Below, in pieces: positions 31,699-38,969 of a DNA stretch of 64,000 nt (position 1 is the first letter of the stretch; every line of letters begins with the position of its first letter). The stretch comes from Bacteriovoracales bacterium (lineage in GTDB: Bacteria; Bdellovibrionota; Bacteriovoracia; Bacteriovoracales; Bacteriovoracaceae). The stretch is taken from the NCBI GenBank assembly GCA_030149295.1, contig JASBRV010000049.1, forward strand, positions 22,221 through 86,220, given 5' to 3'. The position numbers and the translations under genes were made by a program. The notes below the pieces were generated by a model. That model ran no database searches and was not told where the DNA came from. It saw only the letters and a program-made list of their open reading frames with translations.

Positions 31699-33060
31699 TT
31701 GAATTCGCAAGCCTTTTCCAGTTTATATACTTCTCAAACAAGGAAATCTGTTAATTCCTTCTTTATTATTGTGACCTTGCTTCTTCTTGTTGCAGGGGGA
31801 TTTCTTTCCTACTTACTTGTGACCATGGATCGAAATGAGTTGCAACTCTTAATGATGCTTCTTTCAAGTTATAGTGGCTTGTCTTTATTGAGAATGGTTT
31901 TTTATATTTACGGTAGCTATAAGTACCAAGCGGAGTCGAAAAAAATTAAAGATTTAGATGAAGCTGATCTTCCTTTTATCTCGGTTTTGGTTCCCGCCTA
32001 TAACGAGGCAGAGGTGATTGCAGAAGTCATCAAAAACTATGAAATTATAGATTATCCTTGTTTTGAAATCATTATCGTTGATGATGGCAGTAAAGATAAC
32101 GGCTATGAAATAGCACTGAAAGAATCTTTCAACTCACCTGTGGACATCAAAGTTTATAAAAAAGAAAATGGGGGAAAGGCTTCAGCCCTTAACTTTGCCC
32201 TTGAGAAGGCACAGGGAGAGTTTGTTTTGTGTATGGATGCTGACTCTAAACTATCTCCAAGAACCCTAAGGGCCGGAGTACGCCACTTTAGAGAGAATTC
32301 TAATCTGGCAGCTGTTGCTGGAATGGTGAAAGTAGAAAATAAAGATAACTTCGTGGGAGGAATGCAATATCTTGATTACCTCTACGGACATTTTCAAAAG
32401 AAAATGCTCTCTGTCTATAAGTCTGTAACCATTGTGCCTGGACCTATAGGTCTTTTTAGAACTTCTGACCTTTTGGCGATCGGTGGCTATGAGAAAGAGG
32501 ACACTACCTACGCTGAAGATACAGAGCTGACCTTAAAGCTCTTATCTGTTGGAAAAGATATTATTTTAGAAGAGGAAATGATTTCTTATACCGAGGCTCC
32601 GGCAAACTACAGAGATCTCTATCGTCAGCGCTATCGTTGGACTCGAGGCATTTTTCAAGCCGTTCTTAAAAATGCTCATAATTTTTTAAACGCCAGTGAT
32701 AAGAAATACCAATTAATTTTTATCTATCTCCTTTGGGAGCAAGTTATATTTCCCTTAATCGATTTCACCTTATTGATTGTTTTTCTAGGTTGTTTTTTCT
32801 TTTCTCCCCTAAGTGATGAGGTTTCTTTCTTACTTCTTTATATTTATGGACTTGATATTGTGACGACAATGATGGCAACAAAGGGAGAAAAAAATCGTTT
32901 TTACTGGGCGTTTCAATCGGTATTAGCTCGTTTCTTCTATACAAATATTTTAGTAACTTGGAAGATATCGGCATTTCTTGACGAATGGGTTGCAAGGGGT
33001 ATGAGTTGGGACAAGCTAGAGAGAATGGGTTTTTCTTTAGTTAAGGGAGAGGCAAAATAA
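31699..33060 (+). CDS. Processive family-2 glycosyltransferase, PgaC/IcaA-like
   Basis: 453 residues, TTG start with AGAGGA in front. Two N-terminal membrane helices (20-42, 50-72), a cytosolic GT-A domain (90-330) and two to three C-terminal helices. GT2 motifs are V-P-A-Y-N-E-A, V-D-D-G-S-K-D, D-A-D-S, A-E-D-T-E-L-T and Q-R-Y-R-W, i.e. D, DxD, D and (Q/R)xxRW of processive synthases. The best match in pattern is poly-beta-1,6-GlcNAc synthase PgaC/IcaA; a cellulose- or hyaluronan-type enzyme is less likely. The neighbouring deacetylases fit a GlcNAc polymer. It is coupled to a small membrane protein that overlaps its stop. Confidence 0.8.
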   Translation: MNSQAFSSLYTSQTRKSVNSFFIIVTLLLLVAGGFLSYLLVTMDRNELQLLMMLLSSYSGLSLLRMVFYIYGSYKYQAESKKIKDLDEADLPFISVLVPAYNEAEVIAEVIKNYEIIDYPCFEIIIVDDGSKDNGYEIALKESFNSPVDIKVYKKENGGKASALNFALEKAQGEFVLCMDADSKLSPRTLRAGVRHFRENSNLAAVAGMVKVENKDNFVGGMQYLDYLYGHFQKKMLSVYKSVTIVPGPIGLFRTSDLLAIGGYEKEDTTYAEDTELTLKLLSVGKDIILEEEMISYTEAPANYRDLYRQRYRWTRGIFQAVLKNAHNFLNASDKKYQLIFIYLLWEQVIFPLIDFTLLIVFLGCFFFSPLSDEVSFLLLYIYGLDIVTTMMATKGEKNRFYWAFQSVLARFFYTNILVTWKISAFLDEWVARGMSWDKLERMGFSLVKGEAK

Positions 33061-33347
33061 TGGTCGGTTTCATCTTTTCCCAAATTATTGGATTGTGTCT
33101 TTTTCTTACCCTTAATTATGGAATCCTTAGTTACGTCAATTACCGTAAAAATCAGGCAGAGGGTAAAGTTGAAAAAAGAACGGAGCGTTTTATCTTGCAA
33201 CAAGTTCGCATTGCGGTCTCTCTCTTTATTGTCATAGGTATTGCCTATAGAATTAGTGTCATTAATGAATACTTTAAAATTGATTATGGCCTTATCTTTT
33301 TCAAGGCGATTTTTCCTGAAGCTCCCATAGACATTTATCTGCTTTAA
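33060..33347 (+). CDS. Small two-helix membrane protein, PgaD-like partner
   Basis: 95 residues with two membrane helices (about 3-25 and 48-67) separated by a basic loop containing K-V-E-K-R-T-E-R. The start ATG overlaps the stop of the synthase gene (TAATG), so stoichiometric expression is expected. In the pga operon PgaD is a small two-helix protein that, with PgaC, binds c-di-GMP and enables polymerisation. The size, topology and position agree; sequence identity cannot be judged by eye. Its 3' end overlaps the converging lipoprotein gene by 4 bases. Confidence 0.55.
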   Translation: MVGFIFSQIIGLCLFLTLNYGILSYVNYRKNQAEGKVEKRTERFILQQVRIAVSLFIVIGIAYRISVINEYFKIDYGLIFFKAIFPEAPIDIYLL

Positions 33348-34330
33348 GGCCTTTTTTTTAGGGTGCTTAAGTAACTCTGATCAATGATATATCCCAGAGG
33401 GTGGAGTTCTTCTTCCTTAGGTAGGTAGCGCCACAAATGGACTTCTTTAATACTGGCATGATGGACTTCTTTAAGAAAAAGACCAAGAGACAAATCTCTC
33501 AGTTGGGACGAGGCCATATCATTTGCCTGGTAACGCCATTCATAAGGGGTGTAAATACCCTTTTTTGCGAGAGGAAAACCAACCTCTGATAAGATGAGCT
33601 CTTTTTTTAAATTTTTTGAGAAAGAGACAAGCTTTTTGATTTCTTTTTTATGATGGGCTTTGAGGGTTTTCTCATTAATTTCTCCTTTAAAACTAGGGTA
33701 ATAATTAATGGCCACCTTATCCACTAAGCCCCATAGGCTATTCCAAGTGTATTCAGGTTTTTTTGTGCCATTAGGATTTCCATTCGCTGCATACAGAACT
33801 TTGCCCTTGAAATGCTTGCGAATCTTCTTGATAATTTCCTTCCAAGACTCTTGATACTCACGCGAAACTAATCCTTCATATTCGGAGCCTATAAAAATTT
33901 GGTCAGCATTTACTTGTGAAGCGAGCTTTGAAAACCTTACGAGCTCTCTTTCTATATGAGAAAAGGCTTTTTTCGTATTTTTTGGTTTCCAATAAGCACG
34001 CCATTTTTGATTTTTTAAATCAATGTAATGCCTAAGACTTAAATAAAAGCCCTCTTTTTTAAGGTCTTTGGCAATGGCCTTAAAGACACTTCTTCTAGGT
34101 GAGCTAAAAGAATCGCAGTCAACTGTATGGCTTTGAGTATCAGCAGTGTAGCAAGTGTAGAGAAGGTCTGCGTGCTTAAGGTCACCCTTTTTGAGGATCT
34201 TAATGTATTGGTTTAGGCTCTTTTGGGTGTAGGCTTTTGAGCCATAATCCGTAAATACTAGGCTGTGGCCAGAGGAGGCACAACTGGTGCTTAAAATAAG
34301 CAGCGTTAGGAGAGAGAAGAGCTTTTTCAT
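33344..34330 (-). CDS. Lipoprotein with GH113-like TIM-barrel glycosidase domain
   Basis: 328 residues from ATG 34330, placed 1 base after the previous stop; the in-frame extension upstream would hide the lipobox L-S-T-S-C (Cys17). The mature domain looks like a glycoside hydrolase TIM barrel of the GH113 type. I-F-I-G-S-E150-Y-E-G-L is the acid/base strand, Y-A-A-N then W-x-S-L-W-G-L-V-D-K-V-A-I-N-Y-Y-P is the middle strand, and L-I-L-S-E249-V-G-F-P is the nucleophile strand. GH113 includes beta-mannanases; here the likely substrate is the envelope polymer made by the adjacent synthase, as PgaB uses a hydrolase domain. The lipid anchor would place it at the outer membrane. Confidence 0.65.
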   Translation of the reverse strand: MKKLFSLLTLLILSTSCASSGHSLVFTDYGSKAYTQKSLNQYIKILKKGDLKHADLLYTCYTADTQSHTVDCDSFSSPRRSVFKAIAKDLKKEGFYLSLRHYIDLKNQKWRAYWKPKNTKKAFSHIERELVRFSKLASQVNADQIFIGSEYEGLVSREYQESWKEIIKKIRKHFKGKVLYAANGNPNGTKKPEYTWNSLWGLVDKVAINYYPSFKGEINEKTLKAHHKKEIKKLVSFSKNLKKELILSEVGFPLAKKGIYTPYEWRYQANDMASSQLRDLSLGLFLKEVHHASIKEVHLWRYLPKEEELHPLGYIIDQSYLSTLKKRP

Positions 34331-34331
34331 A

Positions 34332-35342
34332 TTAAAAGAAGTAGTTTCCAGCAAGAATGACAGATTTACCAATCCAGCTATTATTATTTTGAATCGACTC
34401 GTTTCTCTCATAGGCCAGGTCGACCATGAAGTCTTCCCGGATACCATATTTGATTCCTGTTCTCATGTAATAGCCATCACCTGAAAACGTTTCATTTTCC
34501 TCAAACCAACTATAATTGCCCCCAAAGTAAAGTTGAACAACCTCCCGAAAGAGGAAGCTCAAATCAATACGAGGACCGAAAGAATAAAAATCTAATGGTG
34601 ACCAATAGCTATTAGAGTTTTTGTTATAATCGAGGGTATGGTAACCAAATCCAATTCTTATCCAATGGGGATATTTCATAAGGGCCGCCATAATTTCACC
34701 ATCAAAAAAGGTTTGCTCCACACCTTCTCTTAGGTGATGTCTTCGCACATCCACTCTGAGTGCAACTTTCTCTTTAAATAATTGCTTGGTGAGCACGGCT
34801 GCCGCTTTGGTGGATTCTATGTTTTGAAAACCAACCCCTGTCAAAAAGATCTCATTTATTGCCGGTCCTCTTCCCAATTTGAATACCCCCGTTATGTTAT
34901 AGGGGAGCAAAGCCTCTAGTTGGCCTTCAAGGCGTATATTTGCGCTAGATTTTCCTGGTTTTCGCTCATCGAAATGATAGAGGCCTGTCGTGAGGCTCAG
35001 GCGGTATTTATCCTTAAAGGTTTGAGCGTAGGCGAACTTCACTTCATTGTATTTAAACTTAAAGGAGGGTCCTTTTTGATAACGGTGGTGATAAGTGAAA
35101 TCAAAGGAGTGCTTATTGGCACTTTGATTGAGATAAGGCCAAAAAAGATTTTTTTTATTGAGATCTCCCGAAATAATGAGGTCTCTGAAATTGATTTTAT
35201 CGGTGGTGTCACCCAGTGAGTATTGGGTTTGGTAGAGATCAGCTGCGAAAAGTGTAAACTGGGCGCAAAATAGGGGAAGTAGTAGGAAAAATTTTATTAA
35301 AAATCGACGAAAACTGGTTTTTCTTTTCAAAATCGCACCCAT
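34332..35342 (-). CDS. Outer-membrane beta-barrel of the polysaccharide locus
   Basis: About 336 residues from ATG 35342 (an in-frame ATG at 35381 adds 13). Signal peptide with a basic start and hydrophobic core ending L-F-A, then strands alternating aromatic and polar residues throughout, e.g. H-S-F-D-F-T-Y-H-H-R-Y, Y-R-L-S-L-T-T-G-L-Y-H-F, I-R-I-G-F-G-Y-H, ending G-N-Y-F-F with the typical terminal Phe. The size fits 14-16 strands, similar to the barrel domain of PgaA but without its N-terminal TPR region. Gene order barrel then GH lipoprotein, one base apart, supports a shared role in polymer export. Confidence 0.65.
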   Translation of the reverse strand: MGAILKRKTSFRRFLIKFFLLLPLFCAQFTLFAADLYQTQYSLGDTTDKINFRDLIISGDLNKKNLFWPYLNQSANKHSFDFTYHHRYQKGPSFKFKYNEVKFAYAQTFKDKYRLSLTTGLYHFDERKPGKSSANIRLEGQLEALLPYNITGVFKLGRGPAINEIFLTGVGFQNIESTKAAAVLTKQLFKEKVALRVDVRRHHLREGVEQTFFDGEIMAALMKYPHWIRIGFGYHTLDYNKNSNSYWSPLDFYSFGPRIDLSFLFREVVQLYFGGNYSWFEENETFSGDGYYMRTGIKYGIREDFMVDLAYERNESIQNNNSWIGKSVILAGNYFF

Positions 35343-35439
35343 GGATAAGTTATAAATATTACAACAGATATATCTATCCATGACAAATTATGCAATAAGT
35401 CACTCTTGAATCAATTAAATGCTCTTTAGAGGTAAAAAA

Positions 35440-36456
35440 ATGAAAAAATCGATCCTTTTATTGGCGGCGACGTCAATTCTTACGACCCCTATTCAGGCAC
35501 TAGAGCTGAATGAAATTTTAGGTGATGACTTCGCTGTTAGCTACTATGGTGAAGCTAATGGAAATGCTGTCATCCACGACACTTATAATTACAATTATAC
35601 TTATGGCTGGTTGAGTTTAAGTGTTGAGTGGAAAAATAAGGTTCGCGCTGTTCTTGGAACTAGCTTAACGGCAGTGCTTGAAGACAATGATATAAAACTT
35701 GAAGATGACTTCGATATTGAAGAATTCATTACAGAAGCGTATATCGAAATTAAAGAAGTTGGCGGTCAGCCCGTCGCTTTTATTGTTGGTAAACGCTCTA
35801 TACCTTTTGCAAACTCAGTAGAAGCGATGCCTATCTTTGGCAACAATCCTATGTCAGAGATGTATGACAAAGATGAAGTTTTTGGTTTTTCTATTCGTCT
35901 TGACCGTGGGCTTTTTGGTCTTTTCGATTCTGCTGAATTGAGTGCCTTTGAGACTGAGGGCGGAGACCTTTCTGTGGGAACCATTAACGGAGCCTCAATC
36001 AAACTGACAAAGCAACTTACCGAAGCTATTGCCATGAATGCTGGATACGCCCAATTTGATAATGGAGTTGGTGGTGTCGAGAAGAAAGCAAGTGTTGGTC
36101 TCATTGGTAAAACAATGGGGGGAGATCTTGTTGGTTGGGTTAACGGTATGGCCTTTAGTGACAATGCTGAATACCCTGGCTCAGACTTTGCCATCACTGG
36201 TGGTGTAAAGTATCAAGTCACAAGAACTGCCGATGTTGTTGTAGAGATGACCTATGTAGAAAAAGAGCTTATGCAATATTCTCTCGGTCTTAATATTGCT
36301 CTTACTAGAAGAATTACTCTAGGGGCAGAAGTTCGTTACAATGACTACGAGGATGCTAGAGAGGATGAAGTCGTTTTTGGACTCAATGCTCGTTATACCT
36401 TTGGAGTTAATGACTACGGGCCAAATGAAGAAAATCTTTTCGACGGCGACTTCTAG
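35440..36456 (+). CDS. Outer-membrane porin, LbtU/DcaP-like
   Basis: 338 residues from ATG 35440 (AGAGG before it). Signal peptide (1-19, ending I-Q-A), then N-E-I-L-G and a long series of beta strands: W-L-S-L-S-V-E-W, A-F-I-V-G-K-R-S-I-P-F-A, F-G-F-S-I-R-L, M-N-A-G-Y-A-Q-F, L-G-L-N-I-A-L-T-R-R-I and a last strand V-F-G-L-N-A-R-Y-T-F-G-V. The V-G-K-R-x-x-P-F strand is characteristic of LbtU-type porins. The C-terminus carries an acidic tail after the last strand. Probably an abundant outer-membrane protein. Divergent from the barrel gene; followed by a hairpin. Confidence 0.7.
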   Translation: MKKSILLLAATSILTTPIQALELNEILGDDFAVSYYGEANGNAVIHDTYNYNYTYGWLSLSVEWKNKVRAVLGTSLTAVLEDNDIKLEDDFDIEEFITEAYIEIKEVGGQPVAFIVGKRSIPFANSVEAMPIFGNNPMSEMYDKDEVFGFSIRLDRGLFGLFDSAELSAFETEGGDLSVGTINGASIKLTKQLTEAIAMNAGYAQFDNGVGGVEKKASVGLIGKTMGGDLVGWVNGMAFSDNAEYPGSDFAITGGVKYQVTRTADVVVEMTYVEKELMQYSLGLNIALTRRITLGAEVRYNDYEDAREDEVVFGLNARYTFGVNDYGPNEENLFDGDF

Positions 36457-36479
36457 TTTAGCTGTTTAGTTTTTTGACA

Positions 36480-36507
36480 GGGGCTGAAATTGTTACTTTT
36501 TAGCCCC
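36480..36507 (+). terminator. Probable terminator after the porin
   Basis: GGGGCT (36480-36485) pairs with AGCCCC (36502-36507) over a 16-base loop and is followed by TTT; a second AGCCCC copy follows at 36511. The T-tract is short. Confidence 0.45.
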
Positions 36508-36538
36508 TTTAGCCCCAGAAATTCGCTATTTTGGGGTT

Positions 36539-37582
36539 ATGAAAGTATGGATCGGAATATGCCTCTTATGGTTTGTGGGAAGAATGGCCTTTGCGGCTGG
36601 TTTTTCTCAGGATCATCTCCACGAGGTCTCAAGTGTTAATAGTGTCAATTTTGAAGCCATTTCCAGCGCTTTAATCGAGGCGAGAAATGCAGAGGTTCAA
36701 AGGCGCCTCTCTGATGGTGATAAAACATCTTCTATCCTCAAAATGATCAATAGCTACCATTCTCCAGAAGAGCTCATCAGAGGGCCTCTTTCGAGAGAAG
36801 TTCTACCTATACCAGCTCCTTCTCTTTATTTAGGTAAATTTGAAATGTTAATCTACACCACTTTAGTTCAGAGAGAATATTATCCTGAAGTGCGAGTGAT
36901 TTATGATATTGCTGAGGATATGAGGGCTGCCGTGTCTCAAAGTGGATTTGTCATTAGTCACAAAGAAAGAAAAGAAGCTCAAAAGGCTTGTTTTTCAAAA
37001 TCTGACTTTTCTCGCACCTGTTTGATCGAAAACTCCCTTAGGGAAGCTCTTTCTTATGAAGTAGAAGTTTCATTAAAGGAAAATCAAATTGCTGCCAATG
37101 CCCAACCTATTATTAATGCCCTTATAGAACTTCTTTCTCGCGAAGCGCAAGGGAGTGTTTTTCATCGCGATAATTTTCATTCAGATGGTGCAGAATTTTG
37201 GTTGGCAAAAAAGAGTCCTCAGGAACTCCTATCCCTATGTATTAGTCAGGGAGGAGAATTTGAAGTTGATGATCTAGCGGATGGCAGTCGTTGTAAAAAA
37301 ATAATCTCACAAAAGTTGCTCGATAAAGAAAATATGAGTCCTTTTATGAAAGAGAGCGTTCTTCGCCATGTACTGGGACCATTTTCCATTTTTAAAGAGT
37401 TGATAAACTCCTTTTTAGAGGGACCTTTAGAAGATAAGCCCTATTGCTTTCCTGGCCGGTATCACTTTTCTTGTATGCAGAGAAAAATTGCGGAAAATTT
37501 AAGAGAATGGAAGCCATTTTCTGACTTTTCCGCGAAAGAAAAAAATCAATTGATTAATGGGCTAGCAAAAAATTGGGACTAA
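36539..37582 (+). CDS. Exported protein of unknown function
   Basis: 347 residues, ATG start. Signal peptide (1-19, ending A-F-A-A). The mature part is mainly helical, with Cys residues in E-A-Q-K-A-C-F, S-R-T-C-L, L-S-L-C-I, S-R-C-K-K, P-Y-C-F and F-S-C-M-Q, so probably three disulfides in the periplasm. No catalytic motif or family is recognised. It stands alone; its stop overlaps the converging gene at 37579 by 4 bases. Confidence 0.55.
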   Translation: MKVWIGICLLWFVGRMAFAAGFSQDHLHEVSSVNSVNFEAISSALIEARNAEVQRRLSDGDKTSSILKMINSYHSPEELIRGPLSREVLPIPAPSLYLGKFEMLIYTTLVQREYYPEVRVIYDIAEDMRAAVSQSGFVISHKERKEAQKACFSKSDFSRTCLIENSLREALSYEVEVSLKENQIAANAQPIINALIELLSREAQGSVFHRDNFHSDGAEFWLAKKSPQELLSLCISQGGEFEVDDLADGSRCKKIISQKLLDKENMSPFMKESVLRHVLGPFSIFKELINSFLEGPLEDKPYCFPGRYHFSCMQRKIAENLREWKPFSDFSAKEKNQLINGLAKNWD

Positions 37583-37887
37583 AAGCGAAAGCGATAATTA
37601 AGGCGACGCCACCAATTGGTCATCACTCTCATGCTTCTTTTTAAACTGCTTTCTTTTTCCTTGGGAAAGAGATCCAAAACGCTGGGGCAAAGTTCTAATT
37701 CCCTTTGCATTTCTTTGAGTTGTTCATAGGTAAGACCATGCTGTATGAATTGGTCGATATGATTGTGAAGGTGACGGGTGATATGCTTTTTGACTTGTTC
37801 CCTGACAGCATAATCGAGTTGATGGAAGACTTTGGGTTGGCCTAGGCTTTCAATGGGTTGCCATAAATCGTTTTTCACAGGTTCCAC
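37579..37887 (-). CDS. Small hypothetical cytoplasmic protein
   Basis: 102 residues, rich in H, Q, L, E and R with no signal or membrane segment. The middle (Y-A-V-R-E-Q-V-K-K-H-I-T-R-H-L-H-N-H-I-D-Q) is His-rich and helical; the C-terminal end is strongly basic (W-W-R-R-L-N-Y-R-F-R-F). Unknown family. Supported by codon structure and by sitting neatly between neighbours, convergent with the 36539 gene and 96 bases downstream of the end of the endonuclease gene. Confidence 0.55.
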   Translation of the reverse strand: MEPVKNDLWQPIESLGQPKVFHQLDYAVREQVKKHITRHLHNHIDQFIQHGLTYEQLKEMQRELELCPSVLDLFPKEKESSLKRSMRVMTNWWRRLNYRFRF

Positions 37888-37983
37888 TTAACTTTGCCTC
37901 CTCACAAAAAATCGTTCGGTTGAAAACCTACAGATCTCTTCGGTACCTGAGTGAATTACTTTAGTAAAAATGGGTAAGAAGCC

Positions 37984-38784
37984 TTATAAATCGGAGATTC
38001 GTTCTACCAGCTGAGGAAAGTCAATGAAGGGATTTCTATTACCTTGGCTATCCTCAATAGCATCATTTCGAGCAATCTCTGCAGAGTCTACAGGATCTTC
38101 TTTGTGCCATTTTCTGAGGTAATATTCTTCTAAGTCAGAGATGCGATAGCCATAGCGAGCTGATACATAGAACATGGCCCTGGCCACATTTCCTCGGTGG
38201 TTCTTAGGCGGTTGAAAGCCGGTTGTGCGAGTGGGTTCACCAGTTGTGGGATTCACAATGTCACCCCTCATAGAGGCGTCACAGCTATCAGTGGCCATTT
38301 CGCCCTTAACTTCACCAAAGGGATGGTTTCCACGGGCCGAGTTGGCAGGAGAGTCAGTGGGGAAGAGGTGATGCAGGTCACCGCGGGCAGGTTCTCTTTT
38401 AGAGCCCTTAGATTGAGGCCAGGTGTGCTCGGTATTCATTTGGTTATTGGCAGGAATTCTCCATGGGCCCGTTCTTCTTCTGACTACTTTTTCACAATAA
38501 ACATCAATGACAAAAGTGCTAGTTGAGTCTTCTCTTAGATCGACTTTACCAAAGAGGTGCTTTTTTGCTGTTTTATAGCCAAGTCCACGAAAGTTGCGGC
38601 CAGAAGCTTTTTTGATAAGATCTTTTAGCTCACCGTCACGAAAACCCTTAGGGTTGGTGAATTGTTTTTCAGTTTGTGAGTCATAATAGTTAGCACTCAC
38701 GCTTGAAATACAAAGCGTTAAAGAGGTCAAGATGAATGCAACAAACCTTGTCGCGCCTCTGGTCATTCCGTTGGTCTTGTCCAT
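37984..38784 (-). CDS. Secreted endonuclease I (EndA/NucM family)
   Basis: 266 residues with a signal peptide (1-31, ending V-S-A; an alternative ATG is 6 codons in). The endonuclease I fold is marked by N-T-E-H-T-W-P-Q-S (catalytic His with the Mg-binding neighbour) and G-D-L-H-H-L-F-P-T-D-S-P-A-N-S-A-R-G-N-H-P-F-G-E. C-terminal W-H-K-E-D-P-V-D-x-A-E-I-x-R-N-D-A-I and G-N-R-N-P-F-I-D-x-P motifs are present as in NucM and Vibrio Dns. Such enzymes digest double-stranded and single-stranded DNA outside the cytoplasm; in a predator it would help digest prey DNA. Monocistronic; ribosome-binding GGAG about 9 bases ahead. Confidence 0.9.
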   Translation of the reverse strand: MDKTNGMTRGATRFVAFILTSLTLCISSVSANYYDSQTEKQFTNPKGFRDGELKDLIKKASGRNFRGLGYKTAKKHLFGKVDLREDSTSTFVIDVYCEKVVRRRTGPWRIPANNQMNTEHTWPQSKGSKREPARGDLHHLFPTDSPANSARGNHPFGEVKGEMATDSCDASMRGDIVNPTTGEPTRTTGFQPPKNHRGNVARAMFYVSARYGYRISDLEEYYLRKWHKEDPVDSAEIARNDAIEDSQGNRNPFIDFPQLVERISDL

Positions 38785-38969
38785 GCCCTAAGTCTCCTGT
38801 CGGATTTTTCCTGCCCAAATACATTAGCGAAGACTAATAGGTGAGTAAAGGGGAACCTTTATTTGAGTTTTGTCAGACTTTTCTTAGAATTGACGCCTTG
38901 TTTAAGGGCTGAAGTAGACCGGATTAATTGGTTTTGCTAATGTTTCTAGGTATTTAAATCGAGGAATAT

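Noticed and set aside
31516..31710. Minus-strand open frame of 64 codons in the leader between the deacetylase and synthase genes
   Set aside because: No ribosome-binding site, biased composition and overlap with both 5' leader regions; better explained as untranslated DNA.
35341..35381. ATGGATA ... TATCCAT inverted repeat and the AGATATATCT palindrome between the divergent barrel and porin genes
   Set aside because: AT-rich and partly formed by start codons; symmetry may be chance. No matching promoter spacing was found.
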